Assembly (NCBI RefSeq): GCF_018531445.1
Contig: NZ_JAHDTH010000007.1
Span: 1-64,000 of the forward strand
Origin: Pseudonocardia lacus
GTDB taxonomy: Bacteria; Actinomycetota; Actinomycetes; Mycobacteriales; Pseudonocardiaceae
Length of the DNA: 64,000 nt
Direction of reading: 5' to 3'
The translations under genes were made by a program, and so were the position numbers. Of this stretch, positions 45,007 through 52,895 are shown piece by piece. Under the pieces are notes generated by a model, which saw only the letters and a program-made list of their open reading frames with translations, was not told the origin of the DNA and searched no databases. The stretch's first letter is position 1. Each line of letters opens with the position of its first letter.

Positions 45007-45057
45007 GGGACCGCATGGTCCCGCCGTCCCGGCGGCGCGGGAGCGGTCCTTGGGCCC
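45007..45057. promoter_or_regulatory. Double DevR-type operator before DUF1876 gene
   Basis: GGGACCGCATGGTCCC (45007-45022), two exact 6-bp arms around GCAT, lies 38 bp before the start; GGTCCTTGGGCCC (45045-45057) lies 76 bp before it. Two boxes upstream of the Rv1738-like gene is the arrangement known from mycobacterial DosR promoters. Confidence 0.6.
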
Positions 45058-45072
45058 ACGACACCGGGACCG

Positions 45073-45510
45073 TTAGGCACCGGCGCTGCGGTGCGAGTCG
45101 GGGGCCTCGGGAGCGTCGGCGAGCCACTCCAGCAGGTGCTCGGCGAGCAGGTCGGGCACCTGCAGTTGGGGCACGTGCCCGACACCGCGCAGCTCCACAT
45201 ACCGCCACGCCGGGTGCCGCCGGGCCACCGCCCGCGCCGCGGCGACCGGCACGAGCCGGTCCCGGTCGCCGTGCACGAGCAGCACCGGCACGGCGATCGA
45301 GGACATCGCCGCGTGGTACACGCCCGAGCGCAGCAGCGCCCACAACAGCGACCGGGTGGCGGACAGGAAAGCCCGCTCCATGCCGGCGACGTCGTCGCGG
45401 TCCTCCACCAGCGCGACGGAACGCTCGACCAGCCCCGTCGGCAGCTGCGACGGGTCGACCCGCGCAGCCGCAGCGTGGCCGTCACCGTGCCGCGGGCGCC
45501 GTAGCGGCGC
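45073..45510 (-). pseudogene. Alpha/beta hydrolase, C-terminal half only
   Basis: Readable from about [20 protein letters not shown] through [20 protein letters not shown] to the hydrolase core [20 protein letters not shown] (the Asp of the triad) and [20 protein letters not shown] (the His). The nucleophile elbow and the first 150-180 residues are missing; the sequence breaks near 45510 against the plus-strand membrane gene. An internal ATG at 45408 could give a 111-residue product, but it would lack the nucleophile. Confidence 0.7.
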
Positions 45511-45548
45511 CGCCGCAAGTCGGTCAGCAGCTCGCCGAGCTGGCGTGG

Positions 45549-45947
45549 GTGGCGGGCTGGTCGGCGCTGCTGGTGGTGGCCCTGCTCAACGGGACACTGC
45601 GGCAGCTGGTCACCCAGCCGCTGCTCGGCGAGCAGGCTGCCCGCAGGCTGGCCACGCTGCTGCTGCTCGTGGTGCTCACGTCCTGGGCGTGGTGGTTGCA
45701 CCACCGCTGGCCCATCCGGGGTCCGGGCGCGGCGTGGGCCATCGGCGGGGTCTGGGTGGCGCTGACGCTGGGTTTCGAGGTCGGCTTCGGGCGCCTCGTC
45801 GAAGGGCTGAGCTGGTCCGCCGTCTTCGCGGACTACGACCTCACGGCGGGTCGGATCTGGGTCCTGGTGCCGCTGTGGATGCTGGTGCTGCCCTCGGTGG
45901 TGCGGCTGCTGCAGGTCGAGACCCGGTACCCGGTGGGACGACGCTGA
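45549..45947 (+). CDS. Four-helix membrane protein, possibly 5'-truncated
   Basis: A 132-residue protein from a GTG: WSALLVVALLNGTLRQLVTQ, a second helix LATLLLLVVLTSWAWWLHHR, a third AAWAIGGVWVALTLGFEVGF and a fourth ILVPLWMLVLPSVVRLL-type segment. Family members usually begin with a short extra N-terminal stretch of the first helix, and the frame is open further upstream into the hydrolase remnant, so the start may have been lost at the same junction. Function unknown. Confidence 0.6.
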   Translation: MAGWSALLVVALLNGTLRQLVTQPLLGEQAARRLATLLLLVVLTSWAWWLHHRWPIRGPGAAWAIGGVWVALTLGFEVGFGRLVEGLSWSAVFADYDLTAGRIWVLVPLWMLVLPSVVRLLQVETRYPVGRR

Positions 45948-45996
45948 CCGGTCGGTCAGCGCCGTCCCGTTGGTCAGCGCCGTCCCGCCGACCCGG

Positions 45997-46821
45997 TCAG
46001 CGGGTGAACGCGACCGGGCAGCGGGCGTGGTGCAGGGCCGCCTGCCCGACCGGGCCGAGGCGCTGCCCACCGAGGACACCGCGCCCGTGCGAGCCGACCA
46101 CCAGCAGCCGGGCGTGGGCGGACGCGTCGGTCAGCAGCCGTGCCGGGTGCCGCGGCTCGACCCGCACGCTCACGGAGGCCTCCGGGTACTTCGCCGACCA
46201 CGTCGCCACGGCAGCGGCGATCGCCTCCTCGCGCTTCGCCTGCTCCTGATCGACGGCGCCGGGGCGGCCGCTCGTGCCGTGCAGCACGGTGACGGTCAGC
46301 CCCTCGCGGGCGGCGGCCTCCAGCGCGAAGCGCAGGGCCGTCTCCGCGCCGGGCGACCCGTCCGCCCCGACGACGACCCGCGCGGCAACCGGGTCGGCCG
46401 ACTCGCGCACGACCACGAGCGGGGACGCCGCGTGGTGGGCCAGGTGCAGGCTCACCGAGCCGACCAGCAGTTCGTAGCCGATCGAGTGCGCTCGCGCGCC
46501 GACGACGGTCAGCAGGGCGTCGCCGGACGCGCTCACCAGCGCCGGTGCGGCGGGCTGGTCGTCGATCTCCGACGACACCGGTCGGGAGAACCCGAACGGC
46601 AGTACTGCGCGGGCCGAGTCGAGGACCCGTTCGCCGCGGTGGCGCAGCCGGCGGTACTCCCGGGTGGTGGGCGGGAGCTCGCGGTAGCCGACGTCGAGGG
46701 CGTGCACCAGGTGCAGCGGCGCGGCGCGGCGGTCGGCTTCGTCGGCGGCCCAGCGCACTGCCAGCCGCGCGTCCGGTGCGTCCTCGACGCCGACGACGAC
46801 GGCACCACGGGGTGTGCGCAT
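45997..46821 (-). CDS. Two-domain universal stress protein
   Basis: A 274-residue tandem UspA protein. Domain 1 is divergent: AVVVGVEDAPDARLAVRWAA and VGARAHSIGYELLVGSVSLH. Domain 2 opens RVVVGADGSPGAETALRFAL and has VGSHGRGVLGGQRLGPVGQA, with Pro in place of the usual Ser of the ATP loop. The ATG at 46821 has GAGAGGAGG upstream. It follows the CBS-BON gene by 29 bp on the same strand, probably as one operon behind the operator at 47573. Confidence 0.87.
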   Translation of the reverse strand: MRTPRGAVVVGVEDAPDARLAVRWAADEADRRAAPLHLVHALDVGYRELPPTTREYRRLRHRGERVLDSARAVLPFGFSRPVSSEIDDQPAAPALVSASGDALLTVVGARAHSIGYELLVGSVSLHLAHHAASPLVVVRESADPVAARVVVGADGSPGAETALRFALEAAAREGLTVTVLHGTSGRPGAVDQEQAKREEAIAAAVATWSAKYPEASVSVRVEPRHPARLLTDASAHARLLVVGSHGRGVLGGQRLGPVGQAALHHARCPVAFTR

Positions 46822-46850
46822 CCTCGTACCTCCTCTCCCTCGCCTGGCCG

Positions 46851-47537
46851 TCACCGCCGGTGCAGCACCGGCGGTCGATCGTTCACGCCCCCGTCGTCCA
46901 GGGCGTAGACCAGCTCGTTGGTGACGTCGACGACGCCGTCCATCCGGCGGACCAGGCGCTCGGCGATCTCGACCTCGCTGCGGCGCTGCAGCTGGCCGGC
47001 CAGCACGACGATCCCGTGGTCGACGGACACACGCACCGCGTTCGCATCGGCCAGCAGGATGTGCACGAACACCTCCTCGACGACCGTCCGGCGCATGTCG
47101 GCGTCGCTGCGCAGGAAGCGCCGGACGAGGTCACCGCGGCTGATCACGCCGACCAGCCGGCCGTCGTCGAGCACGGGCAGGTGCTTGACCTCGTGGCGGA
47201 CCATCAGGTCCGCGGCCTCGGCGAGGAGGGCAGTGGGCCGGATGGTGAGCGCGGGCGCGGTCATCACGTCGCCGACGGTGTCGCCCCGGGCCCGGCGGAC
47301 CTCGGCGCGGGTCCGACGGCGCTGCCACCAGCGGGCGGGATCGGTCAGCGGGCGGGCCTGCTTGGACAGCAGATCGCGCTCGGACACCATCCCGACGACC
47401 CGGTCGTCGGCGTCGAGCACGGGCAGGGCGCTGAGTCCGTACCGGGCGAGCGACCGAGCCAGGTCCTTGATCGGCATCGCGGGGCGCGCGGTGCGGACGG
47501 TGGTGGTCATGACGTGGGCGACAGTGGCGTTTCGCAT
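46851..47537 (-). CDS. CBS-pair protein with C-terminal BON domain
   Basis: A 228-residue paralogue of the protein at 16104. First CBS: TVAHVMTTTVRTARPAMPIK with RVVGMVSERDLLSKQ; second: VGDVMTAPALTIRPTALLAE with RLVGVISRGDLVRRFL; BON: AVRVSVDHGIVVLAGQLQRR then DGVVDVTNELVYALD. ATG at 47537; the operator copy 47573-47586 is 35 bp upstream. Likely a nucleotide-sensing protein that may associate with membranes through BON. Confidence 0.9.
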   Translation of the reverse strand: MRNATVAHVMTTTVRTARPAMPIKDLARSLARYGLSALPVLDADDRVVGMVSERDLLSKQARPLTDPARWWQRRRTRAEVRRARGDTVGDVMTAPALTIRPTALLAEAADLMVRHEVKHLPVLDDGRLVGVISRGDLVRRFLRSDADMRRTVVEEVFVHILLADANAVRVSVDHGIVVLAGQLQRRSEVEIAERLVRRMDGVVDVTNELVYALDDGGVNDRPPVLHRR

Positions 47538-47572
47538 GACCGCATGGTCGCCCCGGGCCCGGTGACCGGGCA

Positions 47573-47586
47573 GGGTCGTCGGTCCG
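47573..47586. promoter_or_regulatory. DevR-type operator of CBS-BON / USP operon
   Basis: GGGTCGTCGGTCCG, 35 bp before the CBS-BON start; same variant form as at 87-100. Confidence 0.45.
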
Positions 47587-47649
47587 GGACCGCGGGGGCC
47601 GTCCGCCCTCCGGCCCGGCCGGCACCGCGTGCGGTCAGCCGCGACCCCG

Positions 47650-47935
47650 GACGCGGCCAGCGGGCACCCGGCGCCAGCTGGGCGGAGCTGCCCAGGGTGA
47701 TCAGGTCGACCACTGCGCGTTGGGTGAGCTCGCCGGTCGGGTGCACCCCGACCATCCGCCCGAGGTGCAGCACCGCGACGCGGTCGGAGACCCGGAAGAC
47801 GTCGTTCAGGTTGTGCGAAATGACAAGCACGGCCAAACCCCGGTCGGCCAGCCGGCGGATCTGGGTGAGCACGACCTCGGTCCGGGGCCCTGGACTGCGG
47901 CGCGCTGCTGCCCGCCGAGCGCAGGGCCGCTGGAC
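47650..47935 (-). pseudogene. Sugar ABC transporter ATPase remnant
   Basis: A minus-strand stretch PRTEVVLTQIRRLADRGLAV, VISHNLNDVFRVSDRVAVLH, LGRMVGVHPTGELTQRAVVD matches the end of XylG/MglA-type sugar ABC ATPases (H-loop histidine in VISHN). Just upstream, in another frame, SGPALGGQQRAAV is the degenerate ABC signature; the Walker B region that should lie between has been deleted. The first half of the gene is gone and no permease or binding protein is nearby. Confidence 0.75.
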
Positions 47936-48125
47936 GTCCTGACCGACGTCGCCCGGCGCGTCCTGGCCGTCGCCGGTTTCGCCCGTTACCCCGCAGAGCG
48001 ATGAGCCGTGCGCGTGGAGGGCCGCTCGAGGGGTGACGAGGTGCCCGCGCTGGCGGGTCCTGCGCCTCATGTCCCGCCGCCACCTGCGGGGCATCGTGGC
48101 ACCGAGAACCCAGGAGGAGGTCGCG

Positions 48126-48629
48126 ATGACCGCGCAGCGAACGGTCGTAGTGGGTGTGGACGGCTCGCCGAACTCTCTGACCGCGGTGCGCCACGCCGCC
48201 GCGGAGGCCGCGCTCCGCGGCGCCGCGCTCGTCGCGGTCCAGGCGTACGAGCGACCCGAGACCTGGTTCGAGGGCTCACGGCCGATCACCGGACCCAGCG
48301 CGGGCGAGATGACGATCGGCATCGAGACGCGCCTGCGCCGCAAGGTCGGCGAGGTCCTGGCGGAGATGGGCGGCGCGGCGCGGCAGGTGCCCTACGACGT
48401 CATGGGCATCGTCGGCCGGCCGGGAGCTGTCCTGGTGGACCGCTCGCGCGGAGCCGAACTGCTCGTGATCGGGCACCGTGGACGTGGTGCGGTGGCAAGC
48501 GCTGTGCTCGGCTCGGTCGGGCTGCACTGCGTGCTGCACGCGACCTGCCCGGTGACCGTCGTGCCGCTGCGCCCGACGGCGGACAGATCGACGCCCGTCG
48601 TCGCCGCGGCGGCGGGTCGGTCGCGATGA
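48126..48629 (+). CDS. Single-domain universal stress protein
   Basis: A 167-residue UspA domain: TVVVGVDGSPNSLTAVRHAA, a loop with ERPETWFEGSRPITGPS, ATP loop GHRGRGAVASAVLGSVG and TCPVTVVPL. Best paralogue match is the gene at 18979. AGGAGGTCGCG stands just before the ATG. Its stop overlaps the next start (ATGA), so it is coupled to the Ddn-like gene. Confidence 0.9.
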   Translation: MTAQRTVVVGVDGSPNSLTAVRHAAAEAALRGAALVAVQAYERPETWFEGSRPITGPSAGEMTIGIETRLRRKVGEVLAEMGGAARQVPYDVMGIVGRPGAVLVDRSRGAELLVIGHRGRGAVASAVLGSVGLHCVLHATCPVTVVPLRPTADRSTPVVAAAAGRSR

Positions 48630-49120
48630 CTCCGGCCTGGAGCGGCCGTGCGGTCAACGGCCTGGTGGACGTGCTGCTGCGGACCCAGCGCGGCGGAGCT
48701 CTGGGGCGCTCGCTGTTGCTGCTCACCGTGACCGGCCGTCGGACGGGCAGGCGCTACCGGCTGCCGGTGCAGTACGCCCGCGACGGCGACGCGCTGTGGG
48801 TCCTGGTCGGTGACCACCCCGCGAAGACCTGGTGGCGCAACCTGACCACTGCCGCACCGGTCGAGCTTCACTTGTGCGGGATCCGCCGCCCGGGGTGGGG
48901 GCGCGCCGTCGACGGCGGCGTCGAACCGGACCTCGCCGAGCAGGGCCTGCGGGTCTGGCTGCGGCGGTTCCCCGCGGCGGCCCGGACGATGCGGGCCACC
49001 GACGAGGCCGGGATGCACGCCGTGGCCAAGCGGCTGCTGCTCGTGCGGGTCGATCTGGCGCCGGACCGCTCCGGTGCGGGCGCCGCGAACCGTGGACGAT
49101 CCGAGGGAGGTGCGCGGTGA
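48626..49120 (+). CDS. Deazaflavin-dependent nitroreductase family (Ddn-like)
   Basis: A 164-residue DUF385 protein: SLLLLTVTGRRTGRRYRLPV, ALWVLVGDHPAKTWWRNLTT and VELHLCGIRR are the hallmark strands around the F420 site. It overlaps the universal stress gene upstream (ATGA) and the truncated CBS gene downstream (GTGA), so three products are coupled. The family includes Ddn (Rv3547) and DosR-regulated Rv3131/Rv3127 neighbours. Probable F420H2-dependent reductase; substrate unknown. Confidence 0.85.
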   Translation: MTPAWSGRAVNGLVDVLLRTQRGGALGRSLLLLTVTGRRTGRRYRLPVQYARDGDALWVLVGDHPAKTWWRNLTTAAPVELHLCGIRRPGWGRAVDGGVEPDLAEQGLRVWLRRFPAAARTMRATDEAGMHAVAKRLLLVRVDLAPDRSGAGAANRGRSEGGAR

Positions 49121-49410
49121 CGCCGCGCGTGAAGGACGTCATGACGACCCCCGTGCTGAGCGTGCGCGAGGAATGGTCGGCGGCGCAGGCCGCGGACCTG
49201 CTCGCCCGGCACGGGTTCATCCTGCTGCCGGTCGTCGACGACCACGACCGGCTGCTGGGCGTCGTCGGCGAGTCGGACCTGCTGGAGGACCCCCTGAGCG
49301 GGCGCCGCGGCGCCCGGCCGCGCACGATCGGTGGGCCGCGGGCCAGCACGTCGACGTCACCGGCGCTGTCGTGGTCGCCGGTGACGCCGAACACCACGCG
49401 GTCGCGGTAG
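49117..49410 (+). CDS. Truncated CBS-domain protein
   Basis: A 97-residue frame. Residues 3-58 are one CBS repeat (RVKDVMTTPVLSVREEWSAA, LARHGFILLPVVDDHDRLLG, VGESDLLEDPL). A second repeat should follow, but from about 49310 the frame reads antisense through a WS/DGAT remnant and stops at 49410 with a low-complexity Thr/Ser tail. The GTG start overlaps the Ddn-like stop. A single CBS could still pair as a dimer, yet this is more likely a gene cut by rearrangement. Confidence 0.65.
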   Translation: MTPRVKDVMTTPVLSVREEWSAAQAADLLARHGFILLPVVDDHDRLLGVVGESDLLEDPLSGRRGARPRTIGGPRASTSTSPALSWSPVTPNTTRSR

Positions 49411-49478
49411 CTGAGGATCGACACCCCGGTGCGAACCGTCGAGGCGATGGGGACGTAGGGGATGATCTCGCGCGCGGC
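49331..49478 (-). pseudogene. WS/DGAT C-terminal remnant
   Basis: On the minus strand, REIIPYVPIASTVRTGVSIL then SYRDRVVFGVTGDHDSAGDV and DVLARG match the last 50 residues of WS/DGAT enzymes, where the form is YPYVPIA..LR.GVAI.SY...V.FG...D. It differs from the end of the intact gene at 14773 (ISVGEAGNMTVQF), so it comes from another copy. Nothing of the catalytic part remains. Confidence 0.68.
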
Positions 49479-49536
49479 CCCAGGGCCGCTCGACGCGTGC
49501 GACCGGGTCGGAAGACCCCTCGCCGGAGGCGGTGGC

Positions 49537-49550
49537 GGGTCCTTCGGCCC
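49537..49550. promoter_or_regulatory. DevR-type operator before PspC gene
   Basis: GGGTCCTTCGGCCC, one base from the consensus, 35 bp upstream of the PspC start. Confidence 0.55.
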
Positions 49551-49585
49551 TGTGCGCCCGTCCGGTGCCGCGGCAGCGTGGACCC

Positions 49586-50138
49586 ATGTCCGAAGACAGG
49601 AGTACCGCGAGTTCCGCTCCCTCGCCCAGGCCCCCGCTGCGCCGTCCGCCGGACGGCGTCCTCGGTGGCGTGTGCGCCGCGGTCGCGGACCGCACCGGTG
49701 TGGCCGTCGCACTGGTCCGCCTGGCCGCGATCGCGCTGCTGGTCGTCAGCGGGGGGGTCGGTGGTGGTGGCCTACGTCATCGCCTGGGTCCTCATCCCAC
49801 GGTCCGGAGCGACGGCAGCCCGCCCGGCTCCGTCGGCCGGCGGTGCGGCCAGGCCCGGCGTCCGCGAGGCGTGGCGCACGGTCGGCACGGAGCTGCGCTC
49901 GCTCGGCGGCGCGTTGCGGCCGGCGCGGGTTCCCGCCGACGGGGCCGCTCCGGCGACCTCCGCTGGACGCGGTCCGATCCGGGCCGCGGACGCGGTGCTG
50001 AGCGGCCTGGGGGAGCGGCTGCGCACTCCCGAGGTCCGCGAGCGCGCCCGCCGGGCGGTCGACAGCGTGTCGACGGCGGTGGGCGCGAGCATCGACAGCG
50101 TCGACCGCCGCGGCCGCGGTGGTGACCGCCCGACCTGA
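49586..50138 (+). pseudogene. PspC-domain gene with a frameshift at a G7 run
   Basis: ATG, then RRPPDGVLGGVCAAVADRTG and VAVALVRLAAIALLVVSGG. At 49751-49757 seven G move the frame; the next frame continues SVVVAYVIAWVLIPRSG, completing the PspC motif, and a 110-residue tail (VREAWRTVGTELRSLGGALR, RRAVDSVSTAVGASIDSVD) to the stop at 50138. Removing one G would give a normal 183-residue protein. The lesion is of the same kind as in the universal stress gene at 1162. Confidence 0.8.
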
Positions 50139-50178
50139 CGGGATCTCACGGGCGGAGGACTTCCGCGCCGCACGGGAC

Positions 50179-50192
50179 GGGACCTTCGCCCC
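50179..50192. promoter_or_regulatory. DevR-type operator
   Basis: GGGACCTTCGCCCC, 55 bp before the membrane protein gene at 50248; one base from consensus. Confidence 0.55.
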
Positions 50193-50247
50193 GGGGCCGG
50201 ATCGGTGGCGGGCGGGATGCTGGAGGCGTCCGACGGAGGTGAGGACC

Positions 50248-50628
50248 ATGAGGTTCACCGGAAAGGACGTCGCTGCGACCGTGCTGGTCGCCGCCATCGT
50301 GGTGCCGTACGTGGGGTACCTGCTGGGCTGGGACGTGCCGCTTGTCCAGGACCCGCGGGGCATGGGCGCCATCGGTCTCGTCCTCGGCATGCTCGCCGCT
50401 CTGCTGGCCGGGCGTGCCGCGTTCGACGCCGAGCCCTGGCACCGCACCGCCCTGGTGACGGGGGTGGGTGCGTTCGGCCTCGGCGTCGCCGCGGTGTGGA
50501 CGGAGAATGAGTACGTGCTGGCCGTGTTCGTGATCGCCATCGTGGCGACCTGGGCGCTGGCCACGCTCGTCGACACCGCGGTCCTGCCGCCCACGAGGAC
50601 GGCGGGACGGGCGCACGGTCACGTCTGA
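50248..50628 (+). CDS. Four-helix membrane protein
   Basis: A 126-residue protein with four hydrophobic segments (VAATVLVAAIVVPYVGYLLG, IGLVLGMLAALLAGRAAF, TALVTGVGAFGLGVAAVW, VLAVFVIAIVATWALATLVD). GGAGGTGAGG precedes the ATG. It has its own operator copy and a hairpin after the stop, so it is a single-gene unit. Family not recognised; similar small membrane proteins accompany stress genes in related actinomycetes. Confidence 0.8.
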   Translation: MRFTGKDVAATVLVAAIVVPYVGYLLGWDVPLVQDPRGMGAIGLVLGMLAALLAGRAAFDAEPWHRTALVTGVGAFGLGVAAVWTENEYVLAVFVIAIVATWALATLVDTAVLPPTRTAGRAHGHV

Positions 50629-50641
50629 CGGTGCGCCCGGA

Positions 50642-50669
50642 GCCCCGATCCGGTTCGCCGGGTCGGGGC
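50642..50669. terminator. Hairpin with TTCG loop between convergent genes
   Basis: Arms 50642-50653 and 50658-50669 pair at 11 of 12 positions around a TTCG tetraloop, midway between convergent stops at 50628 and 50691. Confidence 0.7.
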
Positions 50670-50690
50670 CCCGCGCCGTCCGGACGGGGC

Positions 50691-50960
50691 TCAGGCCCGC
50701 GGGAGCGGTCGGGTTCCGGTGCCGGTCTGCACGAGGTCGCGGGCGATCCGCAGCGACAGCACGTGCACGTAGAGGTGGATGCGGGCATCGGCGAACTCCG
50801 CGAGCGCCGCGCGGGCGGTCGCCGCGAGGACGGTGGCGTCGACCCCGGGGAAGTCCCGGACCAGCTCCGCGAGCAGCCGGCGCGACGGCTCGTCCGCCGT
50901 CTCGACTGCATCGGCGGAGCCGGCGGCGCGGGGACCGGTGACGGTCTCGGAGCGGGCCAT
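50691..50960 (-). CDS. Three-helix-bundle dimerisation-type small protein
   Basis: An 89-residue protein: after a loose start, SRRLLAELVRDFPGVDATVL, ATARAALAEFADARIHLYVH and VLSLRIARDLVQ form three helices as in the short three-helix-bundle (DUF3562-like) family of actinomycetes. Function unknown. An operator copy (51020-51033) is 59 bp upstream. Confidence 0.78.
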   Translation of the reverse strand: MARSETVTGPRAAGSADAVETADEPSRRLLAELVRDFPGVDATVLAATARAALAEFADARIHLYVHVLSLRIARDLVQTGTGTRPLPRA

Positions 50961-51019
50961 GCCCCGATGGTCGGTGCGCTGCCAGCACGATGGACAGGGG
51001 CGACGGTCCGGGATCGTCC

Positions 51020-51033
51020 GGGTCCTCCGCCCC
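51020..51033. promoter_or_regulatory. DevR-type operator
   Basis: GGGTCCTCCGCCCC, 59 bp before the small helical protein gene (start 50960). Confidence 0.5.
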
Positions 51034-51048
51034 CTCCCAGCACGACGA

Positions 51049-51513
51049 TCAGGACGCCTGCCGCCGCGGCACGTCGCGGGGCGCCGCGCTGCGGCGGACC
51101 CGGCGACCGGTCAACCGCTGCAGCGGGATGGAGAACGCCCGCTGCGCGGGTCCCGGCGTCCACGGTGGCGGGAGCCGCTCGGCCAACCAGGCCAGGCGGA
51201 CCGGTTCGAGGATCTCGTAGGCCTCGCCGACCCCCAGCACGCTCCAGCCCGTCCACGTCGGATCATCGAGCTCATCGACCTCGAAGGCGACGACGTGGTG
51301 GCAGGTGGCGTCGGCCAGCGCGCTCAGGGCCGGGGTGGCGAAGACGACCTCCTCGTCGTCGACGAGGTAGGCCACAGGCTGCGCGGCCGGCAGGGCGGAC
51401 TCGGTGAACACGACCCGCCCGATGCGGCGCGAGCCGAGCAGGCGCAGGCACTCGGCCCGGTCGAGGTCCACGAGCTCACGCCCTCCGGGGTCATGGTGGT
51501 TGAGCATCTGCAT
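51049..51513 (-). CDS. Pyridoxamine 5'-phosphate oxidase-like flavin protein
   Basis: A 154-residue paralogue of the protein ending at 16877: RELVDLDRAECLRLLGSRRI, GRVVFTESALPAAQPVAYLV, HHVVAFEVDELDDPTWTGWS and FSIPLQRLTGRRV. Two in-frame ATGs (51513, 51507); the first is chosen. An operator-like site (51549-51562) is 35 bp upstream, the same spacing as for the paralogue. Probable FMN or F420 split-barrel protein, substrate unknown. Confidence 0.87.
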   Translation of the reverse strand: MQMLNHHDPGGRELVDLDRAECLRLLGSRRIGRVVFTESALPAAQPVAYLVDDEEVVFATPALSALADATCHHVVAFEVDELDDPTWTGWSVLGVGEAYEILEPVRLAWLAERLPPPWTPGPAQRAFSIPLQRLTGRRVRRSAAPRDVPRRQAS

Positions 51514-52290
51514 CCCGCCATGGTCGGGTCGTCCCCGATCCGGGACCGGTGTCGGAGGTCCCGCGGGCGAGCGGCGTTGGCCCTGTCCGGGTCGTCCACC
51601 GGCCGCGCCCGGGAGCGGGCGCCCGGTGGCGCAGGGTGAGCCAGGCCAGCGCACCGACCGGGATCGGCGCCCAGTAGCTGACCAACCGCCACCCCAGCAC
51701 CGCGACCGCGGCCGCCTCCAGCGGCGTCCCGAACCCCACCAGCGCGGGCACCAGGACGCCCTCGACCACGTCGATGCCGCCCGGGGTCAGGGGCAGCACG
51801 CCCAGGACCCCGGGCAGGGCGTAGGCGACGAAGAGCTCCAGCGGATCGGCCGGGTGGCCGGTCCCGGCCAGGACGACGCCGAGCGCCGCCGCGTCGAGCA
51901 GTCAGTTGGCCGCGCCCCACCCGCACGCCACGGCCAGCCGCGCCGGGTCGCTGCCCAGTGCCCGCAGGTTGCTCGGCCTCCCGCACGACCACGTCCTCGA
52001 CCCGCTGCGGGTCGACGCGCGGGATCCACGAGGCCAACCGCCGCACACCGCGCCGCGTCCGGGACCCCTGCCCGGGTGAGCACGACCACGACACCGCACG
52101 CCACCGCGATCAGCGCGGCGCCGGCGGTGGCCGCGCCGACGTAGAGGTCGCCGTGATCGGCGCCGTGCAGGGGGATCGAGACCAGCAGGGCCACGGAGAG
52201 CATGACGTGCGGCGGCAACGCCGAGCCGGTCCCGCACCCCTTACGGCCGAGGCCCTGGGCTGGCAGGCGGCACGTGGCCATGCCGGACGA
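51491..52290 (-). pseudogene. YbhN/UPF0104-type flippase gene, multiply frameshifted
   Basis: Segments in different minus-strand frames line up as one polytopic protein: VMLSVALLVSIPLHGADHGD and AALIAVACGVVVVLTRAG, then VRRLASWIPRVDPQRVEDVV, then ALGSDPARLAVACGWGAAN, LLDAAALGVVLAGTGHPADP with LFVAYALPGVLGV, and PLTPGGIDVVEGVLVPALVG with WRLVSYWAPIPVGALAWL. The PLTPGGIGxxE motif is diagnostic of the UPF0104/lysylphosphatidylglycerol-synthase-like flippase family. At least three frameshifts and an in-frame stop are present, and the N-terminal 80 or so residues are missing. Confidence 0.78.
51549..51562. promoter_or_regulatory. DevR-type operator before PNPOx-like gene
   Basis: GTGTCGGAGGTCCC, 35 bp before the start; a GGGACC half-site also stands at 51542. 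Two mismatches to GGGCCGGAGGTCCC. Confidence 0.4.
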
Positions 52291-52895
52291 CCGTGTGGCG
52301 GCTGCGTTGTCGGGGCCCTGCCGCCGGCCTTCAGAGCGGCACCTGACACGTGCTCCGAGATGGTGGGCCGGTTCGCCGAGGCCTGAACCGCTTTGGCGCA
52401 GGCCGCGGAGGAACGTCCGGGAGTCGCTGGTGGTGTCGGTTGTCGAGCCGCTGGCCGTGCTGGCGGTCGAGGCGACCCGTGGTGGGCCCCGACGGAGCGG
52501 GGCAGAAGTAGTTCACGTTGTGGTAGGCGGTCTGGTCGCGGCGGGACCGAGCTTGAGCGACATGCTCGCGCCCTCGGGTAAGCGGATTCACCAGCCCGAT
52601 CGGGACGGCGTCAACTCTGGCAGGGATCCGATCGCGGACTCTCGGTCCACAGTCGACGGTCTTGTGGCACATCTGTGGCACGAGAGCGCGGAAACCGCTG
52701 GTCAGATATGGCAGATGTCGCAAGATGTCCGGAGCATCGTCTGTAGTCGTCGACGCTCGAGTGCAGATCACGGAGCGACCTGAATTGCATGTTCGATCTG
52801 TGGTCGGTGTCGTCGACGATCATGGACGTCGACTCGACCGCAGGCCCGGCTCCGACGGTCACGAAGCCCTCGGACCTGCGGCGATGGTGCGCTGC
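52291..52895. other. 605-bp boundary region without a recognisable gene
   Basis: The sequence from about 52500 is less GC-rich than its surroundings and has open frames on both strands without recognisable domains. It holds a short direct repeat, TGTGGCAC at 52671 and again at 52682 (TGTGGCACA TCTGTGGCAC), a pattern that I have seen near integrase or attachment sites, but no integrase or tRNA is visible. It separates the operator-rich island from the intact catabolic region. Confidence 0.45.

Noticed and set aside
52331-52783. Open frames in the boundary region as integrase or transposase pieces
   Set aside because: No catalytic motif or recognisable domain; only the GTGGCAC repeat hints at recombination.
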